Source: Opitutia bacterium UBA953
GTDB taxonomy: Bacteria > Verrucomicrobiota > Verrucomicrobiia > Opitutales > UBA953
DNA length: 20,070 nt
Reading direction: 5' to 3'
Assembly: GCA_002293125.1 (NCBI GenBank)
Contig: DBCR01000020.1
Coordinates: 1 to 20,070, forward strand
The notes under the pieces are model-generated. The model searched no databases. It was not told the origin of the DNA and saw only the letters and a program-made list of their open reading frames with translations. The translations under genes were made by a program, and so were the position numbers. Numbering within the stretch: position 1 is the stretch's first letter; every line of letters starts with the position of its first letter. Positions 5,809 to 12,918 of this stretch are shown here, one piece after another.

Positions 5809-6359
5809 GTGCCGGCGGGCGGATCCTCGCCGCCGTGCGAGACGATGGCTTCGCGGAGCAGGCGATCATGCCGGTACGACATGATGATATAAAGACCCAC
5901 CCCGACGCAGATGCAGGAGTCGGCCACGTTGAAGGCCGGGAACCGATAATACGGCAGGTGCACATCGATGAAGTCGATGACGTGATCGCCGAACAGCCGG
6001 TCCCGGACGTTGCCCAGGGTGCCGCCGACGAAGAGGCCGAAGGCCAGCTGGCCGCCCTGCAGTTCGCGCAGGAGCTGCTTACGCCAGCGCCAGACGAGCG
6101 CGAGCACCGCGAGCGCGAGGAGAATCAGGAAAGGGCGGACGTCATACTCGGCGCCCAGCCCCCAGGCGGCGCCTTTGTTGCCGACATGGACGATCCAGAA
6201 CCAATCAAAGACCATGATCGGCGGACGGGACAGATCCTGGGAGAAGTAGGTGCCGAACGGGATGTGCCGTACGACGAGCAACTTGGTGGCGATGTCCACG
6301 ACGATCGCGGCCACGCAGATCACCCAGAAGGACCGATAGGCGCGGAGGCGGGACAGCAT
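5805..6359 (-). CDS. lspA: Lipoprotein signal peptidase (signal peptidase II)
   Basis: An inner-membrane aspartic protease that removes signal peptides from lipidated prolipoproteins, 184 residues. Motifs in order: VDIATKLLV (21-29, family DxxTK), NKGAAWG (61-67, NxGAAFG), GGTLGNVRDR (112-121, GGAxGNxxDR), VIDFIDVH (127-134, with catalytic Asp129) and FNVADS (143-148, with catalytic Asp147). Four membrane helices are apparent. It ends with a polar tail of about 20 residues. It starts 14 bases after the DksA-like stop and overlaps the next gene by four bases. ileS-lspA adjacency is known from enterobacteria and dksA-lspA adjacency from chlamydiae; this operon has both. Likely clients include the lipoprotein at 3076-3360. 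Confidence 0.96.
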   Translation of the reverse strand: MLSRLRAYRSFWVICVAAIVVDIATKLLVVRHIPFGTYFSQDLSRPPIMVFDWFWIVHVGNKGAAWGLGAEYDVRPFLILLALAVLALVWRWRKQLLRELQGGQLAFGLFVGGTLGNVRDRLFGDHVIDFIDVHLPYYRFPAFNVADSCICVGVGLYIIMSYRHDRLLREAIVSHGGEDPPAGT

Positions 6360-6373
6360 GAACCTCAGCTCGC

Positions 6374-7450
6374 TCAGGTGTCGCTAGGCTCGTCGTCGCC
6401 GCCACCGCCGCCGGTACCAAAGCCGACTTCATCGCCGATCTCGCCGAGCGGGTTGCCGCCGCGGCGCCGATGGGCGCGACGGTTGCGCTCGAGGTCTTTC
6501 TGTCCTTCGAGGGAATAGCGGGTGAAAGGAACGGCGATCAGGCGCGCGGCCGGGATCGGCTTGTTGGTGATTTCGCACGTGCCGTAGGAGCCCTTCTTCA
6601 TGCGGTCGATCGCATCGGCAATCTCCTTGAGGGCTTCCTGCTCGTTCGAGATGAGCGAGAGGGCGAAGTCGCGGTCGGCGGTGTCCGTGCCGGCGTCGGC
6701 GAGGTGCTGCGAGTAGCCAGAAAGGTCGCCGGCGTCGTCTTTGCCCGACTTCTTGAGGGCTGACTCGGAGTGGAAGGCGAGGCCCTTGTGCAGCGCATCG
6801 CGCATGTCGACCAAGAGGCGGTAGTAGCGGCGGAACTTCTCGGGGACCTGCTTGGATTCGTCGACGAAGCCCTCGCCCTTGCGGAAGGGGTTGGAACCGC
6901 CGAGGAGTTCGGAGATGGAAGCGGTGGCGATGTTGTTCGAACGGTTGCCCTGCGAGCGAGCGGCCGCGGCGGCCTTCTCGCGCGCCTTGCGCTCCTCGTC
7001 CGGAACCCAGACGTTGAGCTTGGTCTTGGTCTTGTTACGCTTCTCGAGGTAGACCTTCAGATCGCTGATCGTGTAGAATTGCAGCTTGGCCCGCGGCACG
7101 ACCACCAGCGCATCGGACTGGTGATGCTCGTCGCGGTGCTTGTTCAGCATACCCTTCTGCAGGGCATGATCGACCTTGGGTGCCTTCGGAGCCTTGGCGG
7201 CTTTGACGGCCTTTCCAGGAACGACCGGGGCAGCCTTGGCACCCTTGCCCTTGGCAACTGGAGCCGCGATGAGCTTGGCGGCTTTGGCGGCTTTGACGGC
7301 CTTGACGGGAGCGGCGGGTTTGCCTTTGACGGGAGCCAACTTGGCGATCGGCTTCGGCGCAGGCTTGGCCACGGGCTTCGCCTTCGCCTTGGCCTTAGGG
7401 GCGGGCACGGGCTTCTTGGCGGACTTCTTGGAATCGTTTTTCTTGGACAT
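6374..7450 (-). CDS. DksA/TraR-like protein with a lysine/alanine/proline-rich N-terminal tail
   Basis: A 358-residue protein with two parts. Residues 1 to about 95 are Ala-, Lys- and Pro-rich, resembling a histone H1-like tail likely to bind nucleic acid. The C-terminal half has a helical hairpin (FRRYYRLLVDMRDAL onward) and a DksA/TraR-type end: DRDFALSLISNEQEALKEI, DRMKKGSYGTCEITNKPIPA and ARLIAVPFTRYSLEGQ. DksA-family proteins bind the RNA polymerase secondary channel and tune rRNA and stress promoters with ppGpp. In the zinc-finger positions only Cys292 remains; the other three ligands read Thr295, Ser313 and Gly316, so the finger should not bind zinc in the normal way. A Gly/Asp-rich tail follows. 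It sits between ileS (12 bases upstream) and lspA. The start is preceded by a pyrimidine-rich leader. Confidence 0.88.
   Translation of the reverse strand: MSKKNDSKKSAKKPVPAPKAKAKAKPVAKPAPKPIAKLAPVKGKPAAPVKAVKAAKAAKLIAAPVAKGKGAKAAPVVPGKAVKAAKAPKAPKVDHALQKGMLNKHRDEHHQSDALVVVPRAKLQFYTISDLKVYLEKRNKTKTKLNVWVPDEERKAREKAAAAARSQGNRSNNIATASISELLGGSNPFRKGEGFVDESKQVPEKFRRYYRLLVDMRDALHKGLAFHSESALKKSGKDDAGDLSGYSQHLADAGTDTADRDFALSLISNEQEALKEIADAIDRMKKGSYGTCEITNKPIPAARLIAVPFTRYSLEGQKDLERNRRAHRRRGGNPLGEIGDEVGFGTGGGGGDDEPSDT
7194..7303. repeat. 20-base direct repeat in the DksA-like N-terminal tail
   Basis: The 20-mer TTGGCGGCTTTGACGGCCTT occurs at 7194-7213 and again at 7284-7303. Both copies encode the same Lys-Ala-Val-Lys-Ala-Ala-Lys type stretch on the minus strand. 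This suggests the tail grows or shrinks by slippage or recombination, as in other H1-like tails. Confidence 0.75.
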
Positions 7451-7462
7451 CGGAAAGGAGGG

Positions 7463-10282
7463 TTAGAGTTGCGGGTACTTGGAAAGGAGCGCTTCGCGGC
7501 ACCGTGGAGATACCATACCAAATCTGCCGGCTTCCACAAGAGCGGGGACCCATCGCCAAGAGCGGGGGCAGCGGACGCCTTCGGCTTTGTCGACGGCGAA
7601 GGCCAAGGTGGCGCCGGCCTGCGGCTTGAGCTGAACCGAGGAGACGATCCACAGCTCGGTCAGAAGCGCCTGCTGGGCAACCAATAGGGTAAAATCGGCA
7701 TCCGCCGCATCACCCGTCACGACGACCGAGGCTTCGAGGGACTGGCCGATCTTCTTGTCCTGACGCAGGCGCTCCATGGGCACGTTGACCTGGGCGGCCA
7801 AGGCCTGGATACGGGCGACGGCGGCATGGGCAGCCAAACCGGCGGCATCCTCCCAGCGGGCGTCGATCGCCGGCCAATCCTGCAAGTGGACGCTGGACGC
7901 GTCCGTATACTCGGACTTGGCGTTGAGGTGCGACCAGGCTTCGTCCGCGGTGAACGGCACGAAGGGAGCGATGAGCTTCAGATAGGCGCGGAGGACGATG
8001 TCGATCGCGGTCTGGGTCGAGCGGCGCATCGGGTCGTCAGGCGCAGTGGTGTAAAGGCGATCCTTGACCACGTTATGGTAAGTAGCGGAGAGCGTCCCTG
8101 TCGTGAAGCCGGCGAGAGCCGATGCGGCGCGGTGGAATTCATTACGTTCGCAGGCGTCGGTGACCTCGCGGACGAGCTTGGCCGTCTCGACGAGCACCCA
8201 GCGGTCGATGGCGGTCATCTTCTCCACGGGCACGGCGTGCCGGGCGGCGTCGAAGTCGAAGAGGTTACCTAGCTGGTAGCGCAGCGAATTACGCATGCTG
8301 CGATACTGGTTTGAAATCGTCTCGAAGATCGCGTCGGAGAGCGGGATGTCGCTCTGGTAGTTCTCCGAAGCGACCCAGAGGCGCACGATGTCGGCGCCGT
8401 ACTTCTTGACGGTGTCGTCGGCGGTCTGCGGCTTGCCGTCGGACTTCGAGATCTTCTGGCGCTTCTCGTTCACCACGAAGCCGTGGGTGAGGACGGCGCG
8501 ATAGGGTGCCGAACCCTTGACGGCGATGGCGGTCCAGAGCGAGGACTGGAACCAGCCACGATGCTGGTCGGAGCCTTCGAGATAGAGGTCGGCCGGCCAG
8601 TGCAGGTCCTTGTGCTTGGCGCAGACGGCGAGATGGCTCGAGCCGGAGTCGATCCACACATCGAGCGTGTCGGTGCCCTTGCGGAGGTCCTTCGGCCAAG
8701 CGGCGGGAACCGGCGCACCGGCGAGGATCTCCTCGACGGAAGCGGCCCACCACCAATCGCCACCGCGGGTCGCGACCTGCTGGGCGACGTGACGCACGAC
8801 GGCGCCGTCGAGATAGGATTCGCCCTTGGACGGAGAATAGAAAGCCGGGATCGGCACACCCCAGGCACGCTGACGCGAGATGCACCAATCCGGACGGCCT
8901 TCGAGCGCGGCACGGATACGGTTTTCGCCGGAGGCGGGAATCCAATTCACTTCGCCGACGGCGGCGAGGGCCTTCTGGCGCAAGTCGCCGCGATCGAGGC
9001 CGACGAACCACTGGTCGAGCGCGCGGAAGACGACGGGCGTCTTGGAGCGCCAACAATGCGGATAGGAGTGCTCGAAGCTCTGCGCCTTGAGCAACGCGCC
9101 CTTGGACTTAAGCAATTCAAGCACGGCGATGTTCGCGGGGTTCTTGCCGTCGGTCTCGAGGACGGTGATGCCCACGAGCGAAGCCGGGACCTTGCCGTCG
9201 TCGGCATAGGTACCGTCGTCTCGCACCGGACAATACGGCTCAAGGCCATACTTGTTGCCGGTCTGGTAGTCTTCGAGTCCGTGGCCGGGCGCGGTGTGCA
9301 CGCAACCCGTGCCGGCGTCCGTCGTGACGTAGTCGGCGAGCACGATGGGCGCAGCGCGGTCGATGAAAGGATGCTGCGGCTGCAGGCCTTCGAGCGCGCG
9401 TCCTTGGACCTTGAAGCCATCGGTGGCGCCTTCGAGGACGCACGCGGCGACGAACGCCTCGCGCAGCGCGGAGGCCACGAGGAAGGAACGCTCGCCGTGA
9501 CGGACCTCGACGTATTCGAGCTCGGGATGCACGGCGATGGCGAGGTTAGCCGGCAGCGTCCACGGCGTGGTGGTCCAGATGACGACGGAAAGCGGATGCG
9601 CCGGCGCGAGCTGCTTGGCGGCAGGATCAGGCACCGGGAACGCCACCCAGACGGAGTGCGAGCGCTTGTCCTTGTACTCGATTTCGGCTTCAGCGAGGGC
9701 GGTCTGGCAAGGGATGGACCAATACACCGGCTTCTTCGAACGGTAGACCAGGCCCTGCTCGACGAAGCAAGCGAAGCCGGCGAGGATCTCGGCTTCGTAC
9801 GCCGGATCCATCGTGCGGTATTCGGACGACCAATCGGCAAGGATGCCCAGGCGCTTGAACTGGCCCCGCTGTTTCTCGATGAAGGCGGCGGAGAACTCCG
9901 CGCAGGCCTTGCGGACGCCAAGGGCGTCGAGCGACTGCTTCTTGGCCTGCAGTTCCTTCATCACCTTATGCTCGATGGGCAGACCATGGCAGTCCCAGCC
10001 GGGGACGTAAGGCGTCCGGAACCCGCGCATGGACTTATACCGGAGGATGGAGTCCTTGAGCAGCTTGTTGAGGGCGGTGCCGATGTGCACGTCGCCGTTG
10101 GTGAACGGCGGTCCGTCATGGAGCACGAAGGCCGGCTTGCCGGCGGCGCGGGCCTGAATCTGGCCATAGAGACCGTTGCGCTCCCAATGGGCGATGCGGA
10201 CGGGTTCGCGTTCGGCCAGGCCGGCCCGCATGGGGAAGTCGGTCACCGGCAGGTTGAGGGTATCCTTGAGCTCTTCGGCCAT
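7463..10282 (-). CDS. ileS: Isoleucine-tRNA ligase
   Basis: Cytoplasmic class I aminoacyl-tRNA synthetase that charges tRNA-Ile, 939 residues, the usual bacterial length. Visible features: GPPFTNGDVHIGTALNK with the HIGH-type motif HIGT (66-69); GWDCHGLPIE; the CP1 editing domain with TTPWTLPANLAIAVHPE and GTGCVHTAPGHGLEDY; the catalytic-core motif LEGSDQHRGWFQSSLW; and KISKS at about 609-613 in place of KMSKS. The anticodon-binding domain follows. The C-terminal zinc site keeps its spacing, but only Cys905 and Cys928 remain; Ser908 and Ser925 occupy the other two positions (both TCT codons). It is the first gene of the operon continuing into the DksA-like gene, lspA and a flavin reductase. 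The ATG at 10282 has no Shine-Dalgarno motif. Confidence 0.97.
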   Translation of the reverse strand: MAEELKDTLNLPVTDFPMRAGLAEREPVRIAHWERNGLYGQIQARAAGKPAFVLHDGPPFTNGDVHIGTALNKLLKDSILRYKSMRGFRTPYVPGWDCHGLPIEHKVMKELQAKKQSLDALGVRKACAEFSAAFIEKQRGQFKRLGILADWSSEYRTMDPAYEAEILAGFACFVEQGLVYRSKKPVYWSIPCQTALAEAEIEYKDKRSHSVWVAFPVPDPAAKQLAPAHPLSVVIWTTTPWTLPANLAIAVHPELEYVEVRHGERSFLVASALREAFVAACVLEGATDGFKVQGRALEGLQPQHPFIDRAAPIVLADYVTTDAGTGCVHTAPGHGLEDYQTGNKYGLEPYCPVRDDGTYADDGKVPASLVGITVLETDGKNPANIAVLELLKSKGALLKAQSFEHSYPHCWRSKTPVVFRALDQWFVGLDRGDLRQKALAAVGEVNWIPASGENRIRAALEGRPDWCISRQRAWGVPIPAFYSPSKGESYLDGAVVRHVAQQVATRGGDWWWAASVEEILAGAPVPAAWPKDLRKGTDTLDVWIDSGSSHLAVCAKHKDLHWPADLYLEGSDQHRGWFQSSLWTAIAVKGSAPYRAVLTHGFVVNEKRQKISKSDGKPQTADDTVKKYGADIVRLWVASENYQSDIPLSDAIFETISNQYRSMRNSLRYQLGNLFDFDAARHAVPVEKMTAIDRWVLVETAKLVREVTDACERNEFHRAASALAGFTTGTLSATYHNVVKDRLYTTAPDDPMRRSTQTAIDIVLRAYLKLIAPFVPFTADEAWSHLNAKSEYTDASSVHLQDWPAIDARWEDAAGLAAHAAVARIQALAAQVNVPMERLRQDKKIGQSLEASVVVTGDAADADFTLLVAQQALLTELWIVSSVQLKPQAGATLAFAVDKAEGVRCPRSWRWVPALVEAGRFGMVSPRCREALLSKYPQL

Positions 10283-10311
10283 TTTTGACGTGATAAAGTG
10301 GATCGGTGAAG

Positions 10312-10354
10312 GGCTTACGCACCCCTCGGGGCGGGCAGGGTGAACGGGTAAGCC
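10312..10354 (-). promoter_or_regulatory. Possible structured leader upstream of ileS
   Basis: An inverted repeat GGCTTAC (10312-10318)/GTAAGCC (10348-10354) encloses a second one, CCCC/GGGG at 10322-10331. It lies about 30 bases before the ileS start in the shared region with the divergent small gene at 10443. It is not a T-box: I find no conserved TGGNACCGCG sequence and the whole gap is only 160 bases. It could be an attenuator-like fold, a binding site or chance. Confidence 0.3.
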
Positions 10355-10442
10355 TGCGTGGCAAGGGCGGAGATGGGGTCCCCACCCCCTTCAGGCGAGG
10401 CGGGATTGACAGGGCGGACGGGAAACGCACCAATGCAACCCC

Positions 10443-10706
10443 ATGGATAACATGAAGCCCAAGCTCATCACCAAGCAGGCGGTCGTCATCGACCTCGTCC
10501 TGACGGTGGTCTTCTTCGTCTGGATCACCTCGATCCTCAAGAAGCATGTGCCCTGGTCCGAAGCCGGCGAAACCGCCGTCCTCCTGGGTGCCGCCTATTG
10601 TGGCCTTTGCCTCGCCGGCGTGTTCTGGATGGCCCTCAGCCTCTTCCGCGTGACCCTGGCCGACCAGATGCTGCCGAAGACGGTCGACGACAGGCAGTCG
10701 AACTGA
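10443..10706 (+). CDS. Small two-helix membrane protein, function unknown
   Basis: An 87-residue hypothetical inner-membrane protein. Two hydrophobic helices are visible, about 12-33 (QAVVIDLVLTVVFFVWITSI) and about 44-67 (TAVLLGAAYCGLCLAGVFWM onward), joined by a short charged loop LKKHVPWSEAGE. The C-terminal 20 residues are polar. It begins with MDNMKPKL; either methionine could be used. It is a single gene diverging from ileS and converging with the gene ending at 10721. A perfect TTGACA lies at 10405-10410, but the expected -10 position is poor. I do not recognise a family. Coding is supported by the coherent helix pattern and neighbour spacing. Confidence 0.7.
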   Translation: MDNMKPKLITKQAVVIDLVLTVVFFVWITSILKKHVPWSEAGETAVLLGAAYCGLCLAGVFWMALSLFRVTLADQMLPKTVDDRQSN

Positions 10707-10720
10707 CCCGCCCTGCCCGC

Positions 10721-11797
10721 CTACTTGGCGGCCGGAACGACCACATTCATCGCGGCTTCTACTTCCCGACGCAGTTCGTCGGCCAGTTTCCGTTCCTGCT
10801 GATACTCCACCCACAAGGCGGCGAGTTCTTCTGGCTTGGCCTCGGGGAACCGCTCCAGCCAGGCTCCGAAAGTGCGCCATGAATTATGGAAGACGGGATT
10901 CTGCCGCAGGATCTCGCGACGCAGTCCCGCCAGCCGGGCTTTGATGACGGCCTGCACCGCCGGCAGGTCACGATACTTGGGGAGATCTTTACCGGAAATG
11001 AGTTCGTCGCCCCGGCCGACGTCGAAGACGAAGCGCGAGATGTCGTCGAGCGACTCCGCCGACTCGAACAACCCGAGGCTGACGGGGGCCCGGGAGAGGA
11101 GAAGTTCCGCGCGATGGACGAGCCACCATTCATCCGGAGACTTACCCGCCGCCGCCAATAACTTGAGCACCGACTCCCCGCGGGCGGAGGCGATCAGCAC
11201 CTTCGACTGCTCGGCTGGCGAACCGAGCGTCGGGCGCAAGGCGCGCCAGAACAGGAAAGCCTCCCGCTCCGGCGCCTTGCCCGCCACGATCTCCGCCAAC
11301 GTGGAAGGAATGGCCTGCCGCCCTTCGCGATACCAGTGATCATTCATCGACGGTCGCAGCTGCGCGCGCACCTCGCAGGCCAAGGCCTGCCGCGCCCACG
11401 GCTCACTGGCGTTCGCTGGCTTCCCCGCAACCAAGGCAACCCGGGCCAGCCAAGCGCCGGCCGCCGCTTCGGCGGCGCGACCAGGAGCCACCAGGCCATC
11501 ACCCAATCGGACGACGACGAGCACCGTGCCGGCGGCGACCCTCGTCTCAAGCGGAGCGAAGCCAGGGATGTCCGCCACTTCAAGCCGCGCAAGCGGCGGC
11601 GGGGGTGGCGGAAGGTTCAGCGCAAATTCGAGATGACCCTGCAAGGCCGTGCAGTGCGCGGCCACGAAACTGACCTCCGACAGCTTCTCCCCGGCGACCA
11701 ACGCGATGGGCGTGTCGTACGTGAAGACGTGCGCCGGCACCGGCGGCACGGGCTCGGCCGCGGCCAACCATGCGCAGGCAGCCAGGAGGCTCACCAT
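10721..11797 (-). CDS. Predicted exported protein of unknown function
   Basis: A 358-residue hypothetical. The N-terminus MVSLLAACAWLAAAEPVPPVP looks like a short signal peptide cleaved after about Ala14-Ala15, although it lacks the usual positive charges. Next is a beta-rich stretch (HVFTYDTPIALVAGEKLSEV) with a run of six prolines around residue 65. The rest is mainly helical, with many Trp, Arg and Glu residues, and ends with ELAALWVEYQQERKLADELRREVEAAMNVVVPAAK. I recognise no domain. The frame is open further upstream to 11953, but that part overlaps the preceding gene and looks like a shadow; ATG at 11797 begins one base after that gene's stop. It is the third gene behind trpS and probably works with the membrane coiled-coil protein. 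Confidence 0.75.
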   Translation of the reverse strand: MVSLLAACAWLAAAEPVPPVPAHVFTYDTPIALVAGEKLSEVSFVAAHCTALQGHLEFALNLPPPPPPLARLEVADIPGFAPLETRVAAGTVLVVVRLGDGLVAPGRAAEAAAGAWLARVALVAGKPANASEPWARQALACEVRAQLRPSMNDHWYREGRQAIPSTLAEIVAGKAPEREAFLFWRALRPTLGSPAEQSKVLIASARGESVLKLLAAAGKSPDEWWLVHRAELLLSRAPVSLGLFESAESLDDISRFVFDVGRGDELISGKDLPKYRDLPAVQAVIKARLAGLRREILRQNPVFHNSWRTFGAWLERFPEAKPEELAALWVEYQQERKLADELRREVEAAMNVVVPAAK

Positions 11798-11798
11798 G

Positions 11799-12890
11799 TC
11801 AGACGCCGCCGAAGTGGCCTTCGTCGACCTCCAGCGGTTCGCCGCCGGAAATATGCAGAGGTTCGCCCAGCGGAGACTGGTCGTTCTTCCAGACTTCGAT
11901 GGTGGCCGGAGCCTCGGGGTCGGGCGAAATCCACTGCCAGCGTCCGATGCCAAGGAAACTCATGGGGACGCCCTTATCTTGGCTCAGGCCAGGGCCGGTG
12001 CCACGGACGAACGGCTTGTTGCCGATACCGATCATGAGGTTGACGATGAGCGCGGTGCCCGTGCCGGCGGCAGCCGACGCAGGGGCGGAAGGGGCGACGG
12101 GCTCCTCTTCTTCGATCTCCTCGATCACCTCGACCGCTTCCTCTTCTTCAGTCTCTTCGATTTCCGCAGGAGCCGAGGCCGCCGGAGGATTTACGCGGGC
12201 CTCACTCGCCACCGCGCGGATGGCTTCAAGGGATGCTTCGACCTTGTCGACAGACTGGGCGGCAGCCTTGGCGGCCTTCTTGATCTCGTCGCGGACGGAC
12301 TTCAGTTCGCTTGCGAGCGTCTGCGCAAACTCGGCCTTCGTCTTGCCGGCGGCTTCGGCGGCCTCGTCAGCATCGGCGACCACGGCGCGGACGGTGGTGG
12401 CCAACGCGTCGACCTTCTCGGTCAACTCGTCAATCGCGTCGGTGGACGACGACGCGGCGGCGGCTTCTTGCAACTTCTTCTCCAGCGCAGCGAGGGCGGC
12501 CTTCAGGCTGTTGATCTCGGTGGAGGCACGCTGGGCGACGGCCACGGCGGAAGCCTCGGCGGCTTTTTGCGCGGACGTCTCCACCTCGGCGATGCGACGG
12601 TTGAGGGCTTCGTTGCCGGCACGGATGTTATCACGCTGGAGATCGATCTCCTCGGCGAGCTTGGCGCGGAGGCGGGCCTGCTCGGCTTGACGCTCGGCCT
12701 TGCTGCCACCGTCCTGAAGCACCGGGATCACCACGATCAGCGAGGCGGCGAGGATGGCGACCATGATCAGGAAGGTGTCCAGGCCGTCGCGCTTATCCGG
12801 CATCACGACCAGGATCGCCAGCACCGCGATCAGGTCGGCGGCGACCAGGAACCATTTTTCTTTGAGCAGTTTCTCGATTTCGCGGTTCAT
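11799..12890 (-). CDS. Membrane-anchored coiled-coil protein with a distinctive C-terminal domain
   Basis: A 363-residue protein of unknown function. Two helices near the N-terminus (about 13-30 and 38-58) anchor it. Residues about 62-235 are Ala/Lys/Glu-rich with heptad-like spacing, a long coiled coil. A glutamate-rich linker follows (243-263), then an Ala/Pro spacer. The C-terminal domain (about 279-363) is beta-like, with LMIGIGNKPFVRGTGPGLS and DKGVPMSFLGIGRWQW, then IEVWKNDQSPLGEP. The Trp-rich pattern vaguely recalls carbohydrate-binding beta-sandwiches; I also recall similar RGxGPGLSxDKG segments in verrucomicrobial proteins, but cannot verify this. It starts 29 bases after the trpS stop and is followed after one base by an exported protein. 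ATG at 12890 is chosen because the upstream extension reads as trpS shadow. Confidence 0.85.
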   Translation of the reverse strand: MNREIEKLLKEKWFLVAADLIAVLAILVVMPDKRDGLDTFLIMVAILAASLIVVIPVLQDGGSKAERQAEQARLRAKLAEEIDLQRDNIRAGNEALNRRIAEVETSAQKAAEASAVAVAQRASTEINSLKAALAALEKKLQEAAAASSSTDAIDELTEKVDALATTVRAVVADADEAAEAAGKTKAEFAQTLASELKSVRDEIKKAAKAAAQSVDKVEASLEAIRAVASEARVNPPAASAPAEIEETEEEEAVEVIEEIEEEEPVAPSAPASAAAGTGTALIVNLMIGIGNKPFVRGTGPGLSQDKGVPMSFLGIGRWQWISPDPEAPATIEVWKNDQSPLGEPLHISGGEPLEVDEGHFGGV

Positions 12891-12918
12891 ATTAGGGGTA
12901 CGGGGTAAGGGGGTGTGA

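Noticed and set aside
8440..8460. KISKS instead of KMSKS in IleRS
   Set aside because: A tolerated variation in class I synthetases and not by itself remarkable.
8483..10288. Long plus-strand frame opposite ileS
   Set aside because: ileS is unmistakable on the minus strand; this frame has no recognisable motif.
10405..10433. TTGACA as promoter of the small membrane protein
   Set aside because: The -35 is perfect, but the hexamer at 17 bases (ACCAAT) is poor and reaches too close to the start codon; left unassigned.
11798..11953. N-terminal extension of the exported protein
   Set aside because: It overlaps the end of the coiled-coil gene in another frame, and a signal-like N-terminus starts at 11797.
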